Shown: positions 8,426 to 18,300, counted from the stretch's first letter. The stretch: 30,458 nt of DNA from an uncultured Dokdonella sp. (GCA_934526015.1 CAKSZY010000027.1:1-30458); one strand, 5' to 3'. Numbers and translations: made by a program. Notes: a model not told the origin generated them from the sequence alone.

Positions 8426-11400
8426 GTGCTGTCTGATTTCGGCGTCGTCCTCGCCGGCCTGCTCTGGCTCGGCCTGCTGTTCGGCACGGCCCTGCTCGGC
8501 GATCGCCGCGAAGGCGTGTTCGCCCGCCACTGGTCGGTCGTCTACGCGCTGTCGCTGGCGGTCTACTGCACCTCGTGGACGTTCTACGGCACGGTCACCC
8601 AGGCGGCACGTTCGGGCTGGTGGCTGCCGCCGACCTTCGTCGGCACGATCCTGCTCTACGTGTTCGCCTTCGGCCTGCTGATGCGCCTGGTCAGCATCGC
8701 GCGCGCGCACAACAGCAGCTCGATCGCCGACCTCGTCGCCATCCGCCTCGGCCGCAGCCCCGGTCTTGCGGCGCTGGTCACCGCGGTCGCCGTGCTCGGC
8801 ATCGTTCCCTACATCGCCCTGCAGCTGAAGGCGGTGGCGATGAGCTACGGCATGCTCGCCCGGCGCCAGGAACTGGTCGCCCCGCCGTGGCAGGACAGCG
8901 CGCTCTGGGTCGCCCTCGCCATGGCCCTGTTCGCCATGCTGTTCGGCGCGCGCCGGGCGAGCGCGACCGAGCACAACCGCGGCCTCGTGCTGGCGATGGC
9001 GTTCGAGTCGCTGTTCAAGCTGGTCGCCATGCTCGCCCTCGGCGCCCTGGTCTGGTTCGGCATCGAGATGCCCGTCGGCGCGCCGCGGCCGGCGCAGTCC
9101 GACACCTCCGGTTTCGTCGCCCTGATCCTGCTCGGCGCACTGGCGATGTTCACCCTGCCGCACCAGTTCCACGCCGGCGTGGTCGAGTGCCGCGATCCGC
9201 AGCACGTGCGTACCGCGCGCTGGCTGTTCCCGCTCTACATGCTGCTGATCGCGCTGCCGATCCTGCCGCTGGCGCGCGCCGGCGATGCGCTGCTGGCTCC
9301 GCTCGGCGTGCCGTCCGACCTGTACGTGCTGGCCCTGCCGCTCAGCCGCGAACACGACGTGCTCGCCCTGGTCGCCTTCCTCGGCGGCCTCAGTGCCGCC
9401 ACCAGCATGGTGGTGGTCGCCACGCTCGCCCTCAGCCTGATGATCGGCAACCACTGGATCGCGCCGTTGCGCGTGCACGCCGGCTGGGGGCGCGGCATGG
9501 CCGGTGACCTGCGCGGTGAGGTGCTCGTGCAGCGTCGCGTGACCATCCTCGTGGTGATCCTGCTGGCCTGGGCATACAGCCGCGTGCTGGTGGCCAGCGA
9601 TGCGCTGGCCGACATCGGCGCGGTGTCGTTCTCGGCATTGTCGGCGATCGCGCCGGGCGTCCTCGTCGCCGTCTACCGGCCGCAGCTCGGCGCGCGCGCG
9701 GTCGGCGCAGGACTGCTGGTCGGCACCGCAGTCTGGTTGTACGCGCTGCTGTTGCCGGCGCTGTTCGGCGAACTCGCCTGGTTGCGCAATGGACCGTTCG
9801 GCATTTCCTGGCTCGCCCCCGATTCGCTGTTCGGACTCGGCGAGTGGAGCCGGCTCGGGCGTGCGGTCGCGGTCAGCCTTGCCGCCAACGTCGCGGTGCT
9901 GCTGCTGGTCGCCAACTCGCGCTTCGCGCATGCACGGACGCCCGGCGAACTCGGCGCGGTCGGGGCGCTGGAACTGCGCGAGCTGGCGCTGCGCTTCCTC
10001 TCGCCGGATCGCACCGGGATGCTGTTCGACGACCACGGTGGCGAGGGCACCGCATCGGAGGCGCTGATCGCCGCGGTCGAACACGAGCTGGCGGCGGTGA
10101 TCGGCGCATCGTCGGCGCGGCTGCTGGTCTCGGTCGCCCTGCGCGAGCGCAGCGCCGAACTGGAAACCGTGGCGACCATCGTCGGCGAGGCCTCGCAGGA
10201 CCTGCGCTTCAACCAGCGCGTGCTCGAGGCCGCCCTGGAGAACATGAGCCAGGGCATCAGCGTGGTCGACCGCGACCTGGCCCTGGTTGCCTGGAACCGC
10301 CCGTACGCCGAACTGTTCGGCTATCCGCCGGAGCTGTTGCGCGTGGGCGTGCCGATCGCCGATCTGGTGCGCTTCAATGCCCGCCGCGGCCTTGCCGGCG
10401 GCAGCGATGTCGAGGCCGAGGTGCGCAAGCGCATCGCCCACATGCGCGCCGGAACGCCGTACGTCACCGAGCGGCATTTCGCCGGTCATCACGGCGACCG
10501 CGTGGTCGAGATCCGCGGCAATCCGATGCCGGGCGGCGGCTTCGTCGCCACCTTCACCGACGTCACCGCTTTCCGTCGCAGCGAGACCGAACTGAAGCGC
10601 GTCGCGGAAACCCTCGAACAGCGCGTCGAGGCGCGCACCGCCGAGCTGGCCGCGGCGACCGGCGAGGCCGAGCGGGCGAACCGCGCGAAGTCGCGCTTCC
10701 TGGTCGCGGTCAGCCACGACCTTGCCCAGCCGCTGAACGCCGCGCACCTGTTCACCCATGCGCTGGCCCAGCGGCTCGGCCATGACGAGTACCGCGAGTC
10801 GGTGCGCAACATCGACGGCGCGCTGACCTCGGCCGAAGGTCTGCTGGCCGGACTGCTCGACATGTCGCGGCTGGAGTCCGGGCGCATGCAGGCCAGCGTG
10901 CAGGCGTTCTGCATCGACGGCTGGCTGCGCGGCCTCGCCGCCGAGTTCCGCGTGCTCGCCGAGGAGAAGGGCCTGGTCCTGCACTCCGTCGGCTCGCGCG
11001 CGTGGGTGCGCAGCGACCCGCAACTGCTGCGCCGGGTGGTGCAGAACTTCCTCGCCAACGCGGTGCGCTACACGCAACGCGGACGCATCGTGCTCGGCTG
11101 TCGAAGGCGCGGCGATGCGCTGTCGATCGAGGTCTGGGACAGCGGTCCGGGCATTGCCGAGATCGATCACGAGCGCGTGTTCGAGGAGTTCCGCCGCCTC
11201 GCCGATGCCGGCGAAGGCCTCGGCCTCGGCCTCGCCATCGTCCAGCGCATTGCGCGCCTGCTCGGCCATCCGCTGCGCCTGCATTCGCTGCCGGGGCGCG
11301 GCACGATGTTCGCGATCGAGGTGCCGCGGGTGGCGCCGGCGGCCGCGCCGCCCGCGCCGCTGGTGGCGCCGGCGGACCGGCTGCCGCGCAGTCGCGTGCT

Positions 11401-11755
11401 GGTGGTCGACAACGATGCGGCGGTGTTGAAGGCGATGCAGGCCCTGCTCGAAGGCTGGCAGTGCGAGGTCGCCGCGGCGCGCACGCCGGAACAGGCGCGC
11501 GAACGCTTCGCCGATGGCCGCTTCGACCTGCTGCTGTTCGACTATCACCTCGACCATGGCGTCACCGGCCTCGACCTGCGCGAAAGCCTCGGCGCGCCGG
11601 CCCGCGCACTGCCGTGCGTGGTGATCACCGCCGACCACGGCGAGGCGGTCCGCGAGGCCGTGCTTGCCGCCGGCGTCCAGCTGCTGCACAAGCCGCTGCG
11701 GCCGCTTGCCCTGCGTTCGCTGATGGCGCGGCTGGCGGCCCCGGGCGGGGACTGA
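8426..11755 (+). CDS. Sodium/solute symporter-fused hybrid histidine kinase (CbrA-like)
   Basis: 1109-residue membrane sensor. Residues 1 to about 490 are a multi-pass sodium:solute symporter (SSS)-like module starting MLSDFGVVLAGLLWLG. A PAS domain begins near 602 (ENMSQGISVVDRDL). The HisKA H-box is SHDLAQPLNA with phospho-accepting His near 763. The ATPase carries NFLANAVRYT, DSGPGIAEID and GLGLGLAIVQ. A receiver domain runs from about 990 to the end (VLVVDND, phospho-acceptor in LLFDYH near 1037, late Lys in HKPL). All catalytic motifs are intact. The start is GTG at 8426 with GGAG seven bases upstream. The family includes CbrA and related kinases in which the transporter domain senses or carries the ligand. 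The partner output regulator is not in the window. Its position behind the depolymerase-like gene suggests, but does not prove, that it senses the released monomer. Confidence 0.92.
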   Translation: MLSDFGVVLAGLLWLGLLFGTALLGDRREGVFARHWSVVYALSLAVYCTSWTFYGTVTQAARSGWWLPPTFVGTILLYVFAFGLLMRLVSIARAHNSSSIADLVAIRLGRSPGLAALVTAVAVLGIVPYIALQLKAVAMSYGMLARRQELVAPPWQDSALWVALAMALFAMLFGARRASATEHNRGLVLAMAFESLFKLVAMLALGALVWFGIEMPVGAPRPAQSDTSGFVALILLGALAMFTLPHQFHAGVVECRDPQHVRTARWLFPLYMLLIALPILPLARAGDALLAPLGVPSDLYVLALPLSREHDVLALVAFLGGLSAATSMVVVATLALSLMIGNHWIAPLRVHAGWGRGMAGDLRGEVLVQRRVTILVVILLAWAYSRVLVASDALADIGAVSFSALSAIAPGVLVAVYRPQLGARAVGAGLLVGTAVWLYALLLPALFGELAWLRNGPFGISWLAPDSLFGLGEWSRLGRAVAVSLAANVAVLLLVANSRFAHARTPGELGAVGALELRELALRFLSPDRTGMLFDDHGGEGTASEALIAAVEHELAAVIGASSARLLVSVALRERSAELETVATIVGEASQDLRFNQRVLEAALENMSQGISVVDRDLALVAWNRPYAELFGYPPELLRVGVPIADLVRFNARRGLAGGSDVEAEVRKRIAHMRAGTPYVTERHFAGHHGDRVVEIRGNPMPGGGFVATFTDVTAFRRSETELKRVAETLEQRVEARTAELAAATGEAERANRAKSRFLVAVSHDLAQPLNAAHLFTHALAQRLGHDEYRESVRNIDGALTSAEGLLAGLLDMSRLESGRMQASVQAFCIDGWLRGLAAEFRVLAEEKGLVLHSVGSRAWVRSDPQLLRRVVQNFLANAVRYTQRGRIVLGCRRRGDALSIEVWDSGPGIAEIDHERVFEEFRRLADAGEGLGLGLAIVQRIARLLGHPLRLHSLPGRGTMFAIEVPRVAPAAAPPAPLVAPADRLPRSRVLVVDNDAAVLKAMQALLEGWQCEVAAARTPEQARERFADGRFDLLLFDYHLDHGVTGLDLRESLGAPARALPCVVITADHGEAVREAVLAAGVQLLHKPLRPLALRSLMARLAAPGGD

Positions 11756-11782
11756 TCCGGGCCTGCCGGGCGGTCCGCCACG

Positions 11783-11807
11783 GCCCTGCGGCATGGCGGC
11801 GCAGGGC
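11783..11807 (+). terminator. Candidate hairpin after the kinase gene
   Basis: GCCCTGCG (11783-11790) pairs with CGCAGGGC (11800-11807) around a 9-base loop, 28 bases after the kinase stop. There is no T tract. The rest of the 332-base gap to rnk (11756-12087) is very GC-rich and shows nothing gene-like until the rnk promoter. Confidence 0.3.
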
Positions 11808-12006
11808 GTCGTTCCGCGGCCGCCGGTGACCGCTCGCCGAGGTCGGGGACGGGCATCCGCCGATCGTCCGGCGAACGCGTGCGGAAGCGGCGGCGTGCGG
11901 CGCCGGCAGGCCCGCTCCAGGGTCGCGGACCGGGCCGCGTCGACAGGCGGGTCGAAGGCGGATCCCCGGGCGGACTCGGCGCCGCCACGGCAGGCCTGCA
12001 ATCCGG

Positions 12007-12035
12007 TTGACCTGATGCGTTCGCGCCGCTACGGT
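12007..12035 (+). promoter_or_regulatory. Candidate sigma-70 promoter of rnk
   Basis: TTGACC at 12007-12012 and TACGGT at 12030-12035 are separated by 17 bases. The -35 matches consensus at five of six positions and the -10 at three of six. Transcription would begin near 12042, giving a leader of about 45 bases that contains the hairpin at 12060-12078. Confidence 0.4.
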
Positions 12036-12059
12036 GGCAGGATTGCCCACCCTCAAGGA

Positions 12060-12078
12060 CGCACACGCTGCGTGTGCG
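12060..12078 (+). promoter_or_regulatory. Leader hairpin just upstream of rnk
   Basis: CGCACACG CTG CGTGTGCG is a perfect 8-bp stem with a 3-base loop, ending nine bases before the ATG at 12088. It would sit over or next to the ribosome-binding region (GAGAACCC), so it could limit translation. It could also be an operator in DNA. Confidence 0.4.
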
Positions 12079-12087
12079 CGAGAACCC

Positions 12088-12507
12088 ATGACCGCTGCAA
12101 GCCCCGTTCCTCCGCTCATCATGTCGGTGCGCGACGTTCGCCGCCTCGAAGCGCTGCTCGCCCAGGCCGGCGACAACCCTTCGGCGTCGGCATTGCGTCT
12201 CGAGGAGGAAATCGTGCGCGCCGACGTGCGCGAACCGGCGGCGATTCCGCCCGACGTGGTGACGATGAACTCGATCGTCGAGTGTCGCGACGAATCCGAC
12301 GGCGACGTGCGCGTGCTGCGGCTGACCTATCCGCACGAGGCCGACATGTCGCTCGGCCACGTCTCCGTGCTGGCGCCGGTCGGCGCGGCCCTGCTCGGGC
12401 TCTCGGTCGGGCAGTCGATCGACTGGCCGCTGCCCGGCGGCCGTGCCACCCGCCTGACGGTTACCAAGATCCTCTACCAGCCGCAGTCGGCCGGGCTGGC
12501 GGAGTAG
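12088..12507 (+). CDS. rnk: Rnk, GreA/GreB-like nucleoside diphosphate kinase regulator
   Basis: 139-residue cytoplasmic protein, close to the usual Rnk length of about 136. It has a short N-terminal helical part (RRLEALLAQAG, LRLEEEIVRADV) and a C-terminal GreA/GreB-type domain. Visible family motifs are VTMNSIVECRD, LRLTYPHEAD, ISVLAPVGAALLGL-like (here VSVLAPVGAALLGLSVGQSI) and WPLPGG. Rnk lacks the long coiled coil of true Gre factors and binds RNA polymerase; in E. coli it influences nucleoside diphosphate kinase levels. I chose ATG 12088 because the alternative at 12034 would start inside the likely promoter. Monocistronic, and convergent with pbpC. Confidence 0.88.
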   Translation: MTAASPVPPLIMSVRDVRRLEALLAQAGDNPSASALRLEEEIVRADVREPAAIPPDVVTMNSIVECRDESDGDVRVLRLTYPHEADMSLGHVSVLAPVGAALLGLSVGQSIDWPLPGGRATRLTVTKILYQPQSAGLAE

Positions 12508-12520
12508 GGACGCCGTCGGC

Positions 12521-12537
12521 GACCGCCGCGGGCGGTC
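12521..12537. terminator. Weak hairpin between convergent rnk and pbpC
   Basis: GACCGCC GCG GGCGGTC is a perfect 7-bp stem 13 bases after the rnk stop, in the 124-base convergent spacer. No T tract is present on either strand, so any terminator role is uncertain. Confidence 0.3.
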
Positions 12538-12631
12538 CACGCATCGTCACACCCCGGACGTCTCCCGCGTCCGCGTCGCAAGCGTTCCCGATCCGCACGC
12601 CGTTCGCCGGCGGCGGCGGTGCGTGCGCGCG

Positions 12632-14980
12632 TCAGCGCAGGACGTGGACGCGCAACTGCGCCCAGGCTCCGCCCCGGGCCAGCGCGGTGATCGTCTGCGC
12701 GCCGGGTTCGTCGAAGGCGTGCTCGAAGGCACCGCCGTCGTGGCTGACCGCGACCAGTCGCCCGTTGACCAGCCAGCTGACCTCGCCGCTGGCGCCGAGC
12801 GCACGCAGTCGCACGCTGGCCGGCTTTTCGCTGTTCGGCGCGCGGGCGAGGGCGGCGCCGTCGGCGAGGCCGTCGATGCGCAGTTCCTGCAGCGCCTCGA
12901 GTGCGTCCGCCCGGCAACCGGTGGCCAGCGCCGGCAGGCTGGCGTCGCGGCGCAGGTCGCGCGCCAGCCACGGATAGGCCAGCACCGGCCAGCGGGCGAT
13001 CTCGAGTTCGCGCGTGCGATGGCCCGGGCAGTCGGCCGGCACGCGCCGGCCGCTTTCGACATCGACCTTCACGCGCACGACGCCGGCGTTCCACGACCCC
13101 GCATCGCGCTCGGCCAGGGTCGGCGGAATGACCCCGTCGAGGATCCACGCCTCGCGCCGGCGCGCGCACAGGCCGGGTTTTTCCGCATCGAAGGCAAGTC
13201 CGAGCGGCCAGCAGATGTCGGCCTGGGTGACGCTGGCCGGGATGGCATCGGCGGTTGCCGGCAGCGCCGCGCGCGGCAGGCCGTCGACGATCTGGAACAT
13301 CAGCGGCAGTGCGGTCACCGCGCCGTACTGCCCCGGCAGCGGCGTGCCGTCGGGTCGGCCGATCCACACCGCGACGGTGTGCCGGCGCGTGCCGCCGACC
13401 GCCCAGGCATCGCGGAAGCCGTAACTGGTTCCGGTCTTCCAGGCCACGCGCGGGCGCGCGCCGGTGTCGAAGGTGCCGGGTCGGTAACCGGGTCGCGGGT
13501 TGTCCTCGAGGATGCGCCGCACGATCCAGGCCGCGCCCGGCGAAAGCAGGCGGCGTTCGACCGTTGCCTCGTCGGGTCGGTAGCGCACGCGCCCGGCCAC
13601 GCCGGCGCGATGGAAGGCGCTGAAGGCGCCGACCAGATCCTCCATGCGCACACCGGTGCCGCCGAGGATGACCGACAGGTTCGGCTGCACGCCGCGCGGC
13701 AGGCGCAGGTCGAGTCCGGCATGCGCGAGGCGGCCGGCAAAGCGCGCCGGGCCGACGCGTTCGAGCAGTTCGACTGCCGGCACGTTGAGCGACAGGCGCA
13801 GCGCCTCGGCGACGCCGACCGGGCCGTTGTAGGCCATGTCGAAGTTGCCGGGACGATAGCTGCCGAACGATTGCGGCGCATCGACCAGCAGGCTCTCCGA
13901 ATGCACGAGGCCATCGTCGAGGGCGAGTCCGTAGAGGAACGGCTTCAGGGTCGAGCCCGGCGAGCGCCATGCGCGCACCATGTCGACGTGGCCGAGGCGC
14001 TGTTCGTCGCCGAAGCGGCTGGAGCCGACGTAGGCGCGTGCGGCGAGGTCGGCGTTGTCGACCACCAGCACGGCCGCCGAGGTGCGTTCGGGCAGGCGCA
14101 CGAGGTAGTCGCGCACGCGGCCTTCGAGGACGCGCTGCAATTCGGCGTCGATGGTGGTGGCGATGCGGCGTTCGTGCGGATGCGCGGCGCGCAGGCGTTC
14201 GGCGAGCAGGGCGGCATCGAGCGGCGGCTGCAGGGTGCGCGCGACCACCGTCTCGATGCGCGCGTCGCGTACCGCGTCGGCGCTCCACACCCCGAGTGCC
14301 GCCATCCGCTCGAGCACCTTGTCGCGGGCAACGCGCGCCGCTTCGGGCGCACGATCCGGACGCAACCTGCTCGGTGCCTGCGGCAACACCGCGAGCAGGG
14401 CCGCTTCCGCATGCGAGAGGCGCCGCGCCGGCTTGCCGAGGTAGGCCCATGCCGCCGCCTCGACGCCTTCGAGGGTGCCGCCGAACGGCGCGCGCTCGAG
14501 ATAGAGGGTGAGGATCTCGCGCTTGCTCAGGTGCGCCTCGAACTGCAGCGCGCGCAACACCTGACGCAACTTGCCGCCGAGACTGCGCGCGTTCGGCTCG
14601 AGGATGCGCGCGACCTGCATGGTCAGGGTCGATCCGCCGGAGACGATGCGCCCGCTGCGCGCCATCTGCACGGCGGCGCGCGCCATCGCCAGCGGGTTGA
14701 CCCCGGGATGCCGATGGAACCAGCGGTCCTCGTAGCCGAGCAGGGCTTCGAGATACAGCGGCGAGACCTCGTCCGGCTGCACCGGATAACGCCAGATGCC
14801 CTCGCGGTCGGCGAACGCGCGCAACGGCGAGCCGTCCCGGGCGAGCACCACCGTGCTGCCGCCGCGGTCGTCCGGCAACGGCAACGGAAACCGGCGGTCG
14901 AGGATGACCGCGGCAACGAGCACGACGGCGGCGAGGACGCCGAGCCGGCGCAGACCTTTCACGAACCGATTGCTGGCCAT
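12632..14980 (-). CDS. pbpC: Penicillin-binding protein 1C
   Basis: 782-residue bifunctional peptidoglycan synthase anchored by one N-terminal membrane helix (residues 12-27). The GT51 glycosyltransferase domain shows EDRWFHRHPG (catalytic Glu84) and GGSTLTMQ (115-122). The transpeptidase domain shows the SxxK motif STLK (Ser343, Lys346), SLN (397-399) and KTGTS (515-519). The C-terminal 90 residues or so match a BiPBP_C domain (WLVNGRLV, GAQTITAL). Length agrees with PBP1C from E. coli. The ATG at 14980 is preferred; an upstream in-frame extension of about 70 residues is only translated intergenic repeat (LRVLRVLRVSG). It lies downstream of yfhM on the same strand, as in many proteobacteria, but across a 362-base repeat-bearing gap. 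Confidence 0.95.
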   Translation of the reverse strand: MASNRFVKGLRRLGVLAAVVLVAAVILDRRFPLPLPDDRGGSTVVLARDGSPLRAFADREGIWRYPVQPDEVSPLYLEALLGYEDRWFHRHPGVNPLAMARAAVQMARSGRIVSGGSTLTMQVARILEPNARSLGGKLRQVLRALQFEAHLSKREILTLYLERAPFGGTLEGVEAAAWAYLGKPARRLSHAEAALLAVLPQAPSRLRPDRAPEAARVARDKVLERMAALGVWSADAVRDARIETVVARTLQPPLDAALLAERLRAAHPHERRIATTIDAELQRVLEGRVRDYLVRLPERTSAAVLVVDNADLAARAYVGSSRFGDEQRLGHVDMVRAWRSPGSTLKPFLYGLALDDGLVHSESLLVDAPQSFGSYRPGNFDMAYNGPVGVAEALRLSLNVPAVELLERVGPARFAGRLAHAGLDLRLPRGVQPNLSVILGGTGVRMEDLVGAFSAFHRAGVAGRVRYRPDEATVERRLLSPGAAWIVRRILEDNPRPGYRPGTFDTGARPRVAWKTGTSYGFRDAWAVGGTRRHTVAVWIGRPDGTPLPGQYGAVTALPLMFQIVDGLPRAALPATADAIPASVTQADICWPLGLAFDAEKPGLCARRREAWILDGVIPPTLAERDAGSWNAGVVRVKVDVESGRRVPADCPGHRTRELEIARWPVLAYPWLARDLRRDASLPALATGCRADALEALQELRIDGLADGAALARAPNSEKPASVRLRALGASGEVSWLVNGRLVAVSHDGGAFEHAFDEPGAQTITALARGGAWAQLRVHVLR

Positions 14981-15342
14981 CAGGGGTTCAACACGAGCCG
15001 AAGCAGAAGCCTTCAACACGAACGACACGAAGGAGAAGCGAATGCATTCGAATGTTCCTCCGTGTGCTCCGTGTTCAATCTTCCGCTTCGACCGGGACGG
15101 AACAGAGCGAAAGCCTGAAACACGGAGCACACGGAGCACACGGAGGAGCTTTTCAAGCGATTCCGCTCTTCCTTGGTGACCTTCGTGTCCTCCGTGCTTC
15201 AATCTTCCGCTTCGATCGGGACGGAACAGGAGCGAAAGCCGGAAACACGACGGACACGAAGGAGAAGCGAATGCATTCGAATGTTCCTCCGTGTGCTCCG
15301 TGTCTCAATCTTCCGCTTCGATGGGATCCCTTCCCGGCCTGC
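14981..15342. repeat. Interspersed repeat cluster between yfhM and pbpC
   Basis: Two near-identical copies of about 73 bases lie at 15024-15096 and 15253-15325, differing by one inserted C and a few 3' changes. Each contains the 12-bp palindrome CGAATGCATTCG (15039-15050 and 15268-15279), CTCCGTGTGCTCCGTGT and CAATCTTCCGCTTCGA. A third partial copy lies around 15179-15260. Positions 15058-15075 and 15119-15136 form a perfect 18-bp inverted repeat, able to fold into a long stem. ACACGGAG/CTTCGTGT-type repeats are, from memory, dispersed in many unrelated genomes. No gene is present. Confidence 0.7.
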
Positions 15343-18300
15343 TCACGGCTGGACGACCTGGATCGAGGTGACCGACGAGCGGCCGATGCCGCGCACGCCG
15401 GGGCGGTACATGTCCTCGACCAGCGGCGGCGGCACCAGGAAGCTGCCCGGCGAGACCGCGCGCACGAGGTAGAACACGTGCGCCCGCTGGCCCCGCTCGA
15501 GGGCGAGCGCGGCCACGTAGCGGTCGTCGCGGAACTCCTCGTGGCGCACTTCGGCGGCGCTGCTGCGGTCGCTCAGGGTGATGCCGTCGACGACCACGTC
15601 GGCCCATTGTGCGGCGTCGGTCAGGTTGAAGTTCTCGATCTCCAGTCCGCCCGGCAGCAGGTCGATCAGCAGGGCATCCGGCATCGCCTCGCGCGCCTCG
15701 ATGCGCAGACCGACCACGAGGCTGTCGCCTTCGCGCAGCGGTGCGACCTGCCACGGCTTGCCGTCGAGCGTGTACCAGCTGCGCACGATCGCCACGCTGC
15801 TGTCATCCACCGCCGGTGCCGTGCGCGGCACGCCGGCGACGTCGGTGGAAACGTACAGCGGCGGCGTGCCGCGGGGAGTCATGCGCACGCCGGCACGCAG
15901 CGCCGCGGCGTCGAAGCTGCGGCTCCAGATGCGGTCCGGCAGCACCTCGGTCGATTGCGCGCCGACCGCGAGCGTGCCGGAGACCAGCGCATCGCCGTCG
16001 GCGATCAGGCCCTTGCCGAGGCGGGCGATGGCGATCTGTTCCTGGGTGCTGAGGTAGAGGCGGCCGTTGATGTTCCAGCGGTACTGCTCGGCCTGGCGCT
16101 GCTCGACCTTCAGCATGCGCGCGAGATCGAACACGCGTCCGCCGTACTCGGGTTTCGACATGCCGTGGCGTTGCACGAGGGCGATCATCAAGGCGCCGTC
16201 GCGGAGCTCGGAGCCGTAGTCGCCGAGCCAGCGCGGGCGTTCGGACTTCTTGGCGAACGCTTCCTCGATCGCCTTCAGCGCGCGCGGTTCGTCGCCCATC
16301 AGCTTGAGGGCGATGCCGAGGTGGACGAGCGGCAGCGCCGTCTTCGACTTGCCGCGCTCGTTGTCGAACAGCGCGCGCAGGGTGCCGAGCGGGGCGCGCT
16401 TGACCCGGGCAAGCACGTAGGCCGACCAGGCCTGGTCGGCGAAGCGCAGGTGATCGGACTCGTCGTAGGCGTAGTACGGATGGCCGCCGGAGAGCAGGTC
16501 TTCGGACAGGCGTTCAAGCGATTTCTGCAGCATCGCCTCCGGCACGTTGAAACCCTCGTCGCGCGCATCGAGCAGGAACTCGGTGATGTACGGGGTGAGG
16601 AAGGTGTTGACACCGCTGTCGCCGCCCCAGAACGAGTAGTGACCGCTGCCGGCCTGCATCGAGGCGATGCGGCCGATCGCGCCTTCGACGCGTTCGCGGC
16701 GCTGCGCGGCATCGAGGCCGCTGACGTGCAGTTTCTGCGCGGTCGATTCGTCGAGCAGGAGGGCGGCGAAGCCCTTGCTGGTGGTCTGTTCGACGCAGCC
16801 GTAGGGATAGCGCAGCAGCCCGTCGAGGGCGCTCGCGAAAGGCAGCGGCGGCAGGCTGCTGACGGTCAGGCGCGCCGTCACCGATTCGGCGACGAGTCCT
16901 TCCAGGGTGCCGGCGCCGAGGCTGACCGGTGCCAGCGCATCGAGCGACTGCGTGGTCGAGCGCAGCACCGCCGGCCAGCCGGCACGCACCACCATCTCGA
17001 AGGAACGATCGATGCGGATCGGCTCGCCGTCATCGGTCGACTCCGCGCGGATGTGGATGCGGCCGACGCCGTAGCCCTCGCGCGCCTCCAGCGGCACGTT
17101 GAGGGTGGTGCGGGCGGTGTCGGCCAGGGTCACCCTGCGTTCGCCGTCGCGCACGGCGAGCGGTCCTTCGCCGGTCACGCGGACCTTGAAGGTGCGTTCG
17201 CCGCCGGAATGGTTGGCGAGGTCGAGCGCGACCGCCGAGCGGTCGCCCGGTGCCATCACCCGCGGCGTGCTGATCTCGGCGACCAGCGGCGCGCGCACGA
17301 CGGTTTCGGCCTCGGCCTTGCCGTAGCGGTCTTCGGCGTACACCAGCGCGCTGACGCGCAGGCTGCCGTTGAAGTCCGGTACGGCGAGGGCAAGCTGCGC
17401 CTTGCCGTCGGCATCGAGTGCGACCGCGCCGGAGAACAGGTCGACCGTCAGCACCTTGGCGGTCGGCCGGCGTGCCTGCGGCAGCGCATCGAGGGCCATG
17501 TCGCCGCCGTAGCGCAGCCGGGCGAGGCCGCCATCGTAGCTTTCGATGACGCGGCCATAGAGGTCGCGGGCGTCGATGCCGAGCCGGCGCTGGGCGAAGA
17601 ACCAGCCGTTCGCATCGGGGACCGGGAAGCGGGTGATGTTGAGGATGCCGACGTCGACCGCGGACACGGTGACGTAGGCCTTGCGGCCGGCCAGTGCCGG
17701 CACCTCGATCTTCACCGGCAGGTCGGTCTGCGGCTTCATCAGGGCCGGCACCTCGATGCGCGCCTCCAGCGTGCGTTCGCGGCGGTCGATCGGCACGAAG
17801 GCCGCGCCGACGGCGCGCGCCGGGGTGATGCGCTCGGCCGCCGAGCCGCCGCGGAACACGAGGGCGGTCAGGTAGACGTCGTGGCGCTCCCATTCCCCGG
17901 TCACCGGAATCTCGAACGTCGCCCCCGCCCGGGCGTCGATGTTGCGCGTGTAGAGCATGCGATCCGCCTCGACGATCAGCACGCCGGGACCGGCATGCGG
18001 CGGGGTCAGGGTGACCTTGAGGGTGTCGCCGGCACGGTAGGACGTCTTGTCGAGGGCGAGCTTGACCTTGTCCGGGCGTGCCTCGCTGCCGCGGTTGTCG
18101 TCGTCCCAGCTCCAGCCGGCGCGGAACGGAAAGCGCAGGACGAGGCCGGTCGCCGGGTCCTCGATCTCGATCCGGTAGCCGCCCCATTCCACCGGCACGT
18201 CGAAGCGCGTCGCCTTGCCGGCCTCGACCTCGAGGGTGCGCGTTTCCAGGTCCTGGAAACTCTGCTTGTAGTTGAAGCGCCAGCCGCTCTCGTTGTCCCA

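Noticed and set aside
7298..12001. 1567-residue open frame on the minus strand, antisense to the depolymerase-like and kinase genes
   Set aside because: Composition is Arg/Ala/Gly/His/Gln-rich low complexity, with no domain motif, and it lies opposite genes with intact catalytic motifs. It is a shadow of GC-rich codon use.
14981..15202. N-terminal extension of pbpC through the repeat cluster
   Set aside because: The translated stretch is repeat-derived (LRVLRVLRVSG and similar), and the internal ATG at 14980 gives a normal membrane anchor and family length.
15024..15325. Possible CRISPR array from repeated units between pbpC and yfhM
   Set aside because: Only two near-complete units and one partial, with irregular spacing, spacers made of related repeat sequence and no cas genes.
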